A DNA stretch of 58,448 nt from Deltaproteobacteria bacterium (GTDB lineage: Bacteria > Desulfobacterota > Binatia > Binatales > Binataceae). Positions 1 to 8,280 of this stretch are shown piece by piece; the stretch's first letter is position 1; every line of letters begins with the position of its first letter. The DNA is taken from the NCBI GenBank assembly GCA_019237115.1, contig JAFAHS010000121.1, forward strand, positions 1 through 58,448. The letters are read 5' to 3'. A program made the position numbers and the translations under genes. The notes under the pieces are model-generated. The model saw only the letters and a list, made by a program, of their open reading frames with translations. It was not told where the DNA came from and ran no database searches.

Positions 1-1051
1 CGAATTGCCCCTGGTGAAAAAACCGCAGTCCCGGAGAGAAGAAGGTAATCGCCGCTGCCGCCTCATGAACGGCGGGTCCAAAAGTAGCGGCCGCGCGCGG
101 TTCGTCGTGATTTTCCAGAAACCGGGCCAGCTTGTTCTGATAGTCAAGTCCGGCGTAAAGGTGCTCGCGCACCGGCCGTGCCTGACCAGAGCGCAGCCGA
201 TCATATAGCCGCTTGTCGTAGGTGTAGTCGAAACCCTGCTGCTGTAGGGTCCACTCCAAGTCCCAATAGACTTCTGCCATGAAGCAGAAATCGGCAACTC
301 GTTCCCGCACTCGTCGCGTAGCCTCGGGCCAGAAAGCTCGTGCCGTGATGCCCCAGGTCCGCTGAAAGACCTCCGGCAGCACCAGCATGGCCATGTCGCA
401 GCGCACGCCGTCACACAGCGCGGTGATCTTCAAAAGCTCCGCGATCATTGCTTCCTGAGTCGCGGGATTGCCGTAGTTCAATTGCAGCGTGTCGGGCCAG
501 CCGGGGAAGTACGGATCGCGCCCGTGCGCCAACACCAGGTCGCTGCTGACTGGTTTAATTCGCGTGTAGTTGCGGGGTTCCCGCTCCAGGTCAATCTCCG
601 TGCCCCGGATGTAATACTCGGGGCGGTCGTCCACCCACGGGTGATCAAGGCCGGTATGATTCGGAACAAAATCCAGCATCAACCGCAGTCCGCGTTTTTG
701 AAGCCGCGCGCGCAGACGGAGGAGGGCAGCGTTACCGCCCAGCTGGTCATGTGCCCGATAACCTGTGATCGCGAAGCCCGAACCGGCGATGTCCTCTTCC
801 TTGAGGTCGGGCAGGGTTTCTTGAAATTCCCGGCGCCATTCCGGATTGGAGCGTGAGATTTGTTGACCAGCCTGACCGGTCTGCCAGACACTCAGGAACC
901 AAACCCAGTCAAAACCCATCGCGGCCAGGCGATCGAGCTCGGAGTCCGGGAAGTCGTCCAGCGTGGCGTGCCGGCCGAGTCGATGAGATAGTTCGGTCAG
1001 ACACACGCGCGTGTTGATCTGGTAAAGCGAGCGATAGAGGTGTCGTTCCAT
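1..1051 (-). CDS. GH13 alpha-amylase family glycoside hydrolase, 3' part beyond the left edge
   Basis: The minus frame stays open from an ATG at 1051 to the window edge, about 350 codons, so the C-terminus is missing. All four GH13 conserved regions can be read: DFVPNHTG (region I), DGVRCDMAM with the nucleophile Asp (II), FMAEVYWD with the general acid Glu (III) and LENHDEPR (IV). The last readable residues are SPGLRFFHQGQF, also typical of this family. The N-terminus (MERHLYRSLYQINTRV) has no signal peptide, so a cytoplasmic alpha-glucan or trehalose/maltose-type enzyme is likely; the substrate cannot be told. A GAGG lies a few bases before the ATG. Family call is firm, specificity unknown. 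Confidence 0.9.
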   Translation of the reverse strand, partial: MERHLYRSLYQINTRVCLTELSHRLGRHATLDDFPDSELDRLAAMGFDWVWFLSVWQTGQAGQQISRSNPEWRREFQETLPDLKEEDIAGSGFAITGYRAHDQLGGNAALLRLRARLQKRGLRLMLDFVPNHTGLDHPWVDDRPEYYIRGTEIDLEREPRNYTRIKPVSSDLVLAHGRDPYFPGWPDTLQLNYGNPATQEAMIAELLKITALCDGVRCDMAMLVLPEVFQRTWGITARAFWPEATRRVRERVADFCFMAEVYWDLEWTLQQQGFDYTYDKRLYDRLRSGQARPVREHLYAGLDYQNKLARFLENHDEPRAAATFGPAVHEAAAAITFFSPGLRFFHQGQF

Positions 1052-1386
1052 GTCCGCCTCGGCTTGCCAAGAGTGCCCCTATCAATTCAGGGGAGCCGTT
1101 ATGTTTGCAAGTCAAGGAAGGCCGCTGCACAGGGGGTTCGCAGGCTCTCGGATCGATGGAGTCTCCCGCAGCTGGACTGGTAGGCAAGGCGCCCCTTCAA
1201 AGTGAGTTCAGGTCCCGCCGGGAAGGACGAGCTCCACAGGCGGTCGGTTTCCATCGTGGCGTTGAGGACCTGATTGAGCTTGCAACCAGTGCCAGCTTCT
1301 CGAATGAGCGACCAGGCGTCGATAGAGGTTCTTCGGCGCGCAGTTAGCTCCGACGGCGGAGAGCGCAGTCACAAGAGGGTCGATTC
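1052..1386. other. Intergenic region, divergent promoters expected
   Basis: This stretch separates the leftward GH13 gene from the rightward toroid-fold gene. Short open frames here have no family resemblance. I see no repeat or strong hairpin; it presumably holds both promoters. Confidence 0.4.
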
Positions 1387-2418
1387 ATGAAACAAAGCCG
1401 CGGTCGCGTCATCGACAGGTTGCTGCATAGCGACGAGCCTTCCATCCGCTGGAAAGTCCTGGTCCATGTTCTGGGGGAAGATCCTCATTCGACCAAAATC
1501 AGAGAGCTTCATGAAATAATCCGGGCTTCGGCGCGCGTGAAGGCCCTGCTCGCAAACGGCAAACGCCGATCCGAGCAGGAGCCAAAGGTATACGCGAAAT
1601 ATCGAGGCGCCCATTGGGTGTTGGCCGCCCTGGCCGAGATTGGCTACCCGCCAGGCGACGAGTCCCTGCTCCCCATGTGCCATCGGGTTCTCCGGCACTG
1701 GCTGAGCACCTCCTTCTATAAAGAGTTCGAGTCAAAGAGCGCCGTTCCCAAGCATCGAAGCGCCGAAGGGGTTCCCATAATTCGAGGACGCTATCGCCGA
1801 TGCGCTTCGCAGCAAGGTAGTGCACTCTATTCCCTGACCGCACTCGATCTCGCACAAGAGGGCAGGCAACGTCTGGCCGAACGTCTGCTTCAGTGGCAGT
1901 GGCCCGACGGTGGATGGAATTGTGATCGAAATCCCAAGGCGGATACGTCATCGTTCATGGAAACGCTGCTGCCGATGCGCGGTCTTGCGGCTTATGGAGA
2001 ACTAAGCGGCGACCGTACCGTGCGCGAAGCCGCGTTGCGAGCGTCAGAGGTGTTTCTCTCTCGACGGTTGTTCAAGCGACGCTCGGATGGGAAAGTGATC
2101 CATCCCAATTTTCGAATGCTGCACTACCCGCTCTACTGGCACTACGACCTGCTGGGCGGCCTGAAAGCGATGGCGGAAATGGGTCTCATCAAAGATACCC
2201 GTTGTGAGGACGCTCTCGACCTGCTGGAGCGAAAGGAGCTGCCCAACGCCGGTTGGCCGGCAGAAGGCCGCTTCTACAGTCTCGCGGCGACGAACGAACC
2301 CGACTCAGTTCACGGCTCTCACGAACGTGTGAATTGGGGCGGGAGTGGAAGGAGCCGAATGAACGAGTGGATCACCGCGGATGCGCTGTTCGTGTTGCGT
2401 GCCGCAGGCCGCATCTAG
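1387..2418 (+). CDS. Alpha/alpha-toroid (terpene-cyclase/prenyltransferase-like) hypothetical protein
   Basis: A 343-residue soluble protein with no signal or membrane segments. Residues 169-180 read QWQWPDGGWNCD, resembling the QW repeats of squalene-hopene cyclase and prenyltransferase toroids, and helical repeats with ALAEIGYPPGD and GLKAMAEMGLI fit the same fold. No DxDD cyclase motif is visible and the length is about half that of a squalene cyclase, so it is probably not a classical cyclase. A GAGGG lies 6-10 bases before the ATG. It is monocistronic and converges on the VOC gene. Function unknown; fold assignment is an inference from motif pattern. Confidence 0.7.
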   Translation: MKQSRGRVIDRLLHSDEPSIRWKVLVHVLGEDPHSTKIRELHEIIRASARVKALLANGKRRSEQEPKVYAKYRGAHWVLAALAEIGYPPGDESLLPMCHRVLRHWLSTSFYKEFESKSAVPKHRSAEGVPIIRGRYRRCASQQGSALYSLTALDLAQEGRQRLAERLLQWQWPDGGWNCDRNPKADTSSFMETLLPMRGLAAYGELSGDRTVREAALRASEVFLSRRLFKRRSDGKVIHPNFRMLHYPLYWHYDLLGGLKAMAEMGLIKDTRCEDALDLLERKELPNAGWPAEGRFYSLAATNEPDSVHGSHERVNWGGSGRSRMNEWITADALFVLRAAGRI

Positions 2419-2561
2419 GCAAAGTGCAGTTCTGCCGACAAGATTTACCGGCTCTCAAAGATCTTTGAGGTTCAAGAGTGCGGCGAATTCCGCACTCGCC
2501 AGTTTGGTGCGTGCCCTGTGCCTCGTTGGTGGTCAGGTTTTTTGGCGGCTCCTGAGCAAGG

Positions 2562-3110
2562 CTACTTCTCGGTCGGAGGAACCGGAGAATTCCGGGAAGG
2601 CCGGCGCGCAGGATCGACGAAGCCGGTCTTACCGTATTTTGCGACGGACTCGGCCAGCTCCTTGAGAAGGTCCGGAATGGGTTCCTCGAGATCGATCAAT
2701 TGGCCGTACGGCTGTTTCGCCTTAAGCCCGGTGTTCCAGTAGACCTCGAACCGATTACCCTCGGGGTCGAAGCCGTAAACGCCGATGGCGTTGCCGTGAG
2801 AAATGATCATGTCGAGTTTGACGCCGTGTTCCTTGAAGCGGCGATAAAAGCCGACCACGTCGTCGAGCGTGTTGCAGCGGAACGAGACCTGCTGCACCAC
2901 TCGCGCCTGGCTGTCCACATTGCGTCCGCGGCAGAGCAGCAGTTCGTGATGTTCATCGTCGGGGCGTGAACTCATGAACACCATCCCCAATTCCGGGTCT
3001 TCATCGCTGACGGTCAGTCCGAGAATGTCGCGATAGAAAGCCTTCTGTTTTTCCAGATCAAGCACGTGAATGCCGATGTGCCCCAGTCGTGCAATCGAAG
3101 GTGTCGACAT
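2562..3110 (-). CDS. VOC-family extradiol dioxygenase-like protein
   Basis: A 182-residue glyoxalase/bleomycin/dioxygenase fold protein. GHIGIHVLD near residue 10 supplies the first metal-ligand His, DEHHELLL the second region, and FEVYWN near residue 113 the Glu ligand; YRDILGLTV is a typical VOC segment. The start at 3110 was chosen because AGGAGG sits nine bases upstream; an in-frame start 96 bases earlier would run into the preceding gene. It follows the FAH hydrolase by 31 bp on the same strand, so the pair probably forms a ring-cleavage and hydrolysis unit for a catechol-type substrate. The substrate is not evident. The C-terminal 40 residues extend beyond the usual single domain. Confidence 0.85.
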   Translation of the reverse strand: MSTPSIARLGHIGIHVLDLEKQKAFYRDILGLTVSDEDPELGMVFMSSRPDDEHHELLLCRGRNVDSQARVVQQVSFRCNTLDDVVGFYRRFKEHGVKLDMIISHGNAIGVYGFDPEGNRFEVYWNTGLKAKQPYGQLIDLEEPIPDLLKELAESVAKYGKTGFVDPARRPSRNSPVPPTEK

Positions 3111-3141
3111 GGCGTAATTCCTCCTGTGAAAGACCCTGCGT

Positions 3142-4083
3142 CTAGCGCTGCTGTTTGACCAGCGGTCCGGTCGAAGTCTCTGCGGCGAAATTGGGCCATG
3201 GCGCACGCGCCGCGACTACCCGGTTGCGCAGTACGCCGATACGTTCCGTCTCCATCTCGACCACGTCGCCCGCGACGAGCCGTTTGTTGCCCGCGTAGGT
3301 ACCGAGCGAGATCACGTCGCCAGCTTCCATGGCGGTATAATCAGAGCAATAGCTCAGCACCTCGAAAGGATCAAAGATCATGTCGGCGGTACTGCTCTCG
3401 CGTCGTACCTCGCCATTGACCCGGACCTGAACCTTCAGCTCGCGGGGGTCCGGAAGTTCCTGGCTGGTCACAATCCACGGCCCCATCGGACAAAAGGTCG
3501 CAAAATTTTTAGCGTAGCTGTAGGGCTGTCCCATCTTGAGCCGCTCGCGCTGACGGTCACGCGCGGAGACGTCGTTGCAAATCGTGTAGCCGAAAATGTA
3601 GTCACGTGCCTGTGAGGGCCGGAGGTGGCGGCAATCGCGCGAGACTACCAGAGCCAGCTCGTGCTCTTCATCGACCACTTGAGGAAAGGGCGGCAGCTCG
3701 ATGTCGCCTTCGTGCGCCACCAGGTTGCACGCATACTTGGCGAAGATTATCGGCTCATCGAAAAAATTCAGCCTGCTCTCTTCGAGGTGCCCACGGGAAT
3801 TCAGCGCGAGGGCGAGGATTTTGGGCGGACGCGGGATCGGGGGCAGCCATTTGGGAGCGGTGACGGTGTAGTCGGCGAGTTTGCGAGCCTGGCTCAGCCG
3901 ATCGATGCTCTCCGCACCGATCTGGTCAATGTCGATTCCAGCCTGGATGATGGCTAGCAGGGAGTCGCTGCAGCGCAGATCAGCATGAGTGAAATGCAGC
4001 GCGCGGGTCAGGTCGATGATGCGATCGGCAAGCGCGACCCCAACGTGGGATTCGTTATCCGCCTGAAACGTCAGCAGTTTCAT
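3142..4083 (-). CDS. Fumarylacetoacetate hydrolase (FAH) family protein
   Basis: A 313-residue enzyme of the FAH family, which hydrolyses or isomerises beta-diketo acids from aromatic catabolism with Mg or Mn. The core begins near residue 90 with DEPIIFAKY, followed by VVDEEHELALVV, which supplies acidic metal ligands, GYTICNDVSARD, the AKNFATFCPMGPWIV segment and the GDVISLGTYAG turn. The start at 4083 (MKLLTFQ) was preferred over an upstream frame extension of low quality. It is first in a two-gene operon with the VOC dioxygenase. Likely roles are acylpyruvate hydrolase or hydroxyhepta-dienedioate isomerase; I cannot choose between them. Confidence 0.9.
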   Translation of the reverse strand: MKLLTFQADNESHVGVALADRIIDLTRALHFTHADLRCSDSLLAIIQAGIDIDQIGAESIDRLSQARKLADYTVTAPKWLPPIPRPPKILALALNSRGHLEESRLNFFDEPIIFAKYACNLVAHEGDIELPPFPQVVDEEHELALVVSRDCRHLRPSQARDYIFGYTICNDVSARDRQRERLKMGQPYSYAKNFATFCPMGPWIVTSQELPDPRELKVQVRVNGEVRRESSTADMIFDPFEVLSYCSDYTAMEAGDVISLGTYAGNKRLVAGDVVEMETERIGVLRNRVVAARAPWPNFAAETSTGPLVKQQR

Positions 4084-4514
4084 ATGGGGGGCTCGCGATG
4101 CTCCGTCTCGAGGATCACAGGCCGACTGAACAGCTCGTTCAAAGAGGCCGCGCGACTTCCTTTCGGTGCCAATCAACCACCGCACTACTCGACCGGACAG
4201 CAACGGCCGCTGCCCACAAATCGCAAAAGCGCTGCGGCACTGTCAATGGAAGGACCTTTACGCGTCGTTCCGGTACGCCGTCGCAACTTCCAGCTTGGAC
4301 CGCGAACGATTGCGAATTTGCCGGAGCTGTGAAGGAATTACGCGAGGACTGCGGAGAGCCGCCGCTGTATGACCCCCAGGGTTCTGGATTTGAGGCTCAC
4401 CCGATACCGCGAATTGAACCGAGCCCGGGTTCGGATGAGACTCCGAGGCGGCGGCCTCGAAATGTCGCTTTGGATTCTTCAGGGCGGGCCAGCCCGGGTT
4501 GGAGGTGAGTCGAA
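4084..4514. other. Divergent intergenic region
   Basis: It lies between the FAH gene (left) and the MetE-like gene (right), whose ribosome site GGAGGTGA is at 4501-4508. Open frames here look like chance GC-rich frames. I do not recognise a riboswitch. Confidence 0.4.
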
Positions 4515-5732
4515 ATGCAGCGCAGTAGTAAGCGAATCCTGACCACCCATGTCGGAAGTCTCCTGAAGACGCCCGCAATAATCGATGCGATGCGCGCGGA
4601 AGCGATGGGCGAGTCATTCGACCGCTACGCATTTGCGGGCGATTTGCGCAAGGGCGTCTCGGAGGTAGTCCGGAAGCAAGGCGAGGTCGGAATCGACGTT
4701 CCGAGCGATGGCGAATTGGGCAAGAGCAGTTGGATGGGATACGTGTGGGAACGATTCACGGGACTGGAGCCCACCAGCGAACCCCAGTCGGACTGGTTCA
4801 ATCTCCGCAACGCCCAATTTCGCGGCTTCCAGCATGCCTACAACAAGATTGAAACCACCGCCTGGATGCCGGATCTTCCCTCCGGCAAAAAACCCGAGAA
4901 TGCGAATATCATCCGCTTTTTCGCCTGTACCGGTCCCGTGAGATATCGGGGTCACGCCGCAATCGAGCGCGACATAAATAATTTTAAAGCGGCCCTGGCT
5001 TCGACGCACAAGTTCACGGAAGCGTTTCTCCCCGTGGTCGCCCCTTGCAGCTGTTCGTTTCCCGGAATGAACCGCCACTACAAGACCGAAGAGGAATATC
5101 TGTTCGCCACCGCCGACGCCTTGCACGAGGAATACCAGACGGTGGTTGACGCGGGTTTGTTGCTACAGGTGGACGACGCAATTCTGCCGATGATGTACAT
5201 CGCCGGCGCGCCGGGACAGGACTTGCAAAAATATCGCAAGTGGGCGGCGATGTGTCAGGATGCGCTGAACCACGCGTTGCGGGGCATCCCTCCGGACCGC
5301 GTGCGATATCATATTTGCTGGGGCAGTCAGAACGCTCCGCACACCTGGGATATCCCGCTCAAGGAGATCGTGGATCTGGTATTGAAGGTAAATGCGCAAG
5401 CCTACTGTATTGAGGCGGCCAACCCTCGGCATGAGCATGAGTGGCGCGTCTGGGAAACGGTGAAACTGCCCGAGGGCAAGATACTCATTCCCGGGGTGAT
5501 CACTCACTCGACCAACATCGTGGAGCATCCGGAACTGGTCGCTTGGCGCATCGCGAACTTTGCACGTCTGGTGGGACGCGAGAACGTGATGGCCGGGACT
5601 GATTGCGGCTTTTCGCAGGGCTGGAATTGGGCGCGCGTCCACGAAGAGGTTCAATGGGCGAAGCTCGCCGCGTTGACGGAGGGGGCCAGGCTTGCCAGCG
5701 CGCAGCTGTGGGGCGCCTCAACCGCGTCCTAG
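4515..5732 (+). CDS. MetE-like (cobalamin-independent methionine synthase II family) protein
   Basis: A 405-residue protein matching the C-terminal catalytic barrel of MetE rather than the full 750-residue enzyme. It opens with THVGSLLKT, typical of the family, and has IDVPSDGELGKSSW, a CIEAANPRHEHEW strand with the acidic ligand, and GTDCGFSQGW near the C-terminus carrying the probable zinc Cys. A perfect GGAGGTGA lies seven bases upstream of ATG. Short family members often act on methylated substrates in catabolic loci and need not make methionine. Its position opposite the FAH/VOC pair suggests a linked catabolic role, but that is inference. Confidence 0.88.
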   Translation: MQRSSKRILTTHVGSLLKTPAIIDAMRAEAMGESFDRYAFAGDLRKGVSEVVRKQGEVGIDVPSDGELGKSSWMGYVWERFTGLEPTSEPQSDWFNLRNAQFRGFQHAYNKIETTAWMPDLPSGKKPENANIIRFFACTGPVRYRGHAAIERDINNFKAALASTHKFTEAFLPVVAPCSCSFPGMNRHYKTEEEYLFATADALHEEYQTVVDAGLLLQVDDAILPMMYIAGAPGQDLQKYRKWAAMCQDALNHALRGIPPDRVRYHICWGSQNAPHTWDIPLKEIVDLVLKVNAQAYCIEAANPRHEHEWRVWETVKLPEGKILIPGVITHSTNIVEHPELVAWRIANFARLVGRENVMAGTDCGFSQGWNWARVHEEVQWAKLAALTEGARLASAQLWGASTAS

Positions 5733-5882
5733 CGAGAGCCGCAGATTGCAGGACCCCCTTCCTTTGGCCGAGGCGCCCCAGTGACTCGGCTTAGACGAGC
5801 ACGGCCCGCGCGCCGAGTGAAGTAGGTCCTACAAACGCCGCGCGTATACGTATTGTCGCGTCATCGACAACTCTGGGTCACC

Positions 5883-6449
5883 TCATGCTGCCGCAGCCGC
5901 TCTCTGCGGGCGGCGCAGCCACAGCGCCAGCATCACCCACGACCATCCGCGGAAGATCAGTCCGACACCGATCGCGAATCCGATGAACCAAAGGGCCGAG
6001 ACCGGCCAATGAATCCACAGCAATATTCCAAGCACGACAGAGATCACGCCGTCCAGTATCATCCAGCCGCGCTGTGGCGCGTGTGATGACATTGCGTCGA
6101 ACACGCGCATCAATCCGCCTACCAGCAGAAAGACCGCCAAGACCAGGGTCAATGTGAGTGCACCAACCGCCGGGTTGCTGATCAGGATTGCGCCAACCAC
6201 CAGATCAAGCACAAAGGCCAGCAGATGCATGTAGCTGCGATCTTCGCGCCCGCGAAACCAGTTCACCGCGTTGAAGATCGCGCTGAAGATCAGGATCCAT
6301 CCCAGCACCGCTACCGACATAATCGTCACCAGCGCGGTGTCGCCCAGCGCAATGAAACCCAGCACGATGAGCGCAATGCCCAAGGCGAGAATCCATCCCC
6401 AACGCTCACGGGTCCGTTCGAATATTCCCATCGTTGCTGATGCGGCCAT
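5883..6449 (-). CDS. HdeD family (DUF308) membrane protein
   Basis: A 188-residue integral membrane protein with six evenly spaced hydrophobic segments, starting [19 protein letters not shown], then [52 protein letters not shown] and [14 protein letters not shown]. This layout and the conserved [22 protein letters not shown] segment match HdeD, an inner-membrane protein tied to acid resistance in E. coli. The start at 6449 has GGGAGGAACGTGAC just upstream. Function outside enterobacteria is not established. Confidence 0.88.
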   Translation of the reverse strand: MAASATMGIFERTRERWGWILALGIALIVLGFIALGDTALVTIMSVAVLGWILIFSAIFNAVNWFRGREDRSYMHLLAFVLDLVVGAILISNPAVGALTLTLVLAVFLLVGGLMRVFDAMSSHAPQRGWMILDGVISVVLGILLWIHWPVSALWFIGFAIGVGLIFRGWSWVMLALWLRRPQRAAAAA

Positions 6450-6596
6450 GTCACGTTCCTCCCTTCCGAATCCTAACGTTTTGCTCATCTATTGCGAGAG
6501 CCAGCACCACAGGACCTGTTGGACCGATCGTATTTTTCGAGAATTTTTAGTGTGTGAACCAGGTCGTGCGGACTACCCCCGAAGTGCGTGCAGTTG

Positions 6597-6944
6597 TTAA
6601 CCCAGCTTTTCAGTGCCCGAAATATTAAGCGCCACCAGCGCGCAGACCACGCTGAACCCCGCCGAAGCCGCTGCGTATCCGAAGTAGAAGACCGCTGGCC
6701 ATCCGGTTGAGAGAGGGAGAGAGGCAAGCGAAAACGCCCAGACTACAGCGGTCAACCCAGCCAGCATCGTGTGCAGACTCCGCACCCACGGGAACGCTGA
6801 GATGAGAGCGACGCTAACCTGAGGCACTGATGATAGTAGCTGGACCAACCAGGCGCCCGGCTCTCGCCGGGATGACGGCGAGAGTCGTGCGACACAGTTG
6901 TGTCGCTCTATTTCCAGCACTGGCCCGTGAGGTAAGTCTTGCAT
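6597..6944 (-). CDS. Small hypothetical membrane protein
   Basis: About 115 residues with a hydrophilic N-terminus and three hydrophobic stretches (LVQLLSSVPQVSVALISAF, LAGLTAVVWAFSLASL, VFYFGYAAASAGFSVVCALVAL). GAGAGGTCAG lies immediately before the ATG at 6944, which favours this start over one at 7034. No family is recognised. It sits between HdeD and the dienelactone hydrolase, all on the minus strand but with large gaps, so no operon is claimed. Confidence 0.5.
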   Translation of the reverse strand: MQDLPHGPVLEIERHNCVARLSPSSRREPGAWLVQLLSSVPQVSVALISAFPWVRSLHTMLAGLTAVVWAFSLASLPLSTGWPAVFYFGYAAASAGFSVVCALVALNISGTEKLG

Positions 6945-7196
6945 CTGACCTCTCGTAGCTGTTGAAAGATAGCATATTCGCGGAGGTCCGCGCACGACGC
7001 GCCGGCCAGGCTGGGAGCCGATGATAATGCTCAAGCGGTCGGCGGTACGTGGGACTTTTTGGCGAAGTATATTCCGAACCCGGACTATGCAGCTCTTGCT
7101 ATTGTCCTGACCAAGACAATCTGGAGATTGGATCGCCGACTACGAAGCGAAGTCCCTAAAGTAGGCGGTGAGATGAGTTCCAAATGATGCTGCTGT

Positions 7197-8096
7197 TCAT
7201 GCGACGCCGTACTTCTTAAACCATTCCAGCATTCGCGCCCATCCATCCTGGGCTTCCTTGGGCCGATAGCTCGGGCGATAGTCGGCGTTGAAGGCATGCG
7301 GCGTGTCGGGATAGACGACGATCTCGGATGATTTGCCCGCCGCCTTGATCGCGGCCCGCATGGCCTCGATCTGCGAAAGTGGAATGCTTTTGTCGGCGCC
7401 GCCATAAAGTCCAAGCACCGGCGCATTCATTTTCGCGACCTCATCGACGGGATTGCCGGGTGCGTTGTCCGATTTCGGAAATTGCAGCGGTCCGTACCAC
7501 GCGACGCCAGCTCTCAGGTCTGGATTGTGTGCGGCATACAGCCAGACCTGACGTCCGCCCCAGCAAAACCCGGTAATACCGAGGCGTGAGGTGTCCGCAT
7601 GGCCGGTGTTTTTGGCCCACGCCACCGTCGCATCGAGGTCCGAGGAGACCTGGCTCTCCGGCACCTTGCGCACGATGGGAAGAATTTCCTGCATGTCGGT
7701 CTTGCCCGCGACGTCACCCTCGCGCGCGTAGAGATAGGGCGCAACCGCGAAGTAACCAAGCTTCGCGAGTCGGCGGCAGATATCCTTTATGTGCTCATGG
7801 ACGCCGAAGATTTCGTGCACGACCAGAATGGTTGGGAACGGTCCGCCGGCGGCGGGCATCGCGCGGTAGGCGGGAATCGCGCCACCCTGCACCGGAATCT
7901 TCACTTCGCCCACTACCAGGCCGTTGGAATCGGTGGTGATGGTTTCGGCCGAGACCGGCAGCACGGAGAGCGCGAATCCGGTGGCAAGGGCGGCCACCAC
8001 GAACTCGCGGCGCGAAAACTTGCTTGATGATCGAGGAATTGCGAAATGGGAATTCTCAGAAAGGGTGTCGTCGGACTGAGTATCGCGGCTATTCAT
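7197..8096 (-). CDS. Dienelactone hydrolase family protein, exported
   Basis: A 299-residue alpha/beta hydrolase. The catalytic triad is visible as C178 in GFCWGG, D235 in GGADKSIP and H267 in DTPHAFN, the Cys-Asp-His set of dienelactone hydrolases; E95 in VHEIFG matches the supporting Glu. Residues 28-50 ([13 protein letters not shown]...) look like a twin-arginine signal ending near PVSAE, so the enzyme is probably periplasmic. The known family opens dienelactones in chlorocatechol degradation, but exported members have broader, undefined esterase roles. Single gene with its own promoter region at right. Confidence 0.9.
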   Translation of the reverse strand: MNSRDTQSDDTLSENSHFAIPRSSSKFSRREFVVAALATGFALSVLPVSAETITTDSNGLVVGEVKIPVQGGAIPAYRAMPAAGGPFPTILVVHEIFGVHEHIKDICRRLAKLGYFAVAPYLYAREGDVAGKTDMQEILPIVRKVPESQVSSDLDATVAWAKNTGHADTSRLGITGFCWGGRQVWLYAAHNPDLRAGVAWYGPLQFPKSDNAPGNPVDEVAKMNAPVLGLYGGADKSIPLSQIEAMRAAIKAAGKSSEIVVYPDTPHAFNADYRPSYRPKEAQDGWARMLEWFKKYGVA

Positions 8097-8280
8097 ATTC
8101 GCCCCCGCACCGGCACGAGCTTTCCGGTGAATTTGCCATCCGGTTGCTGATCCGGTTTCGCTCGCGTTCGGTTCACTCAGCGTGGATGGTCAGTGGAACC
8201 AGGTTGCTTAACTCTATTTCACATATGCGAAGGACCCGTGAACCAGGATTCTTCTACCGGAGCGGCGTGCAGTTCGTTCG

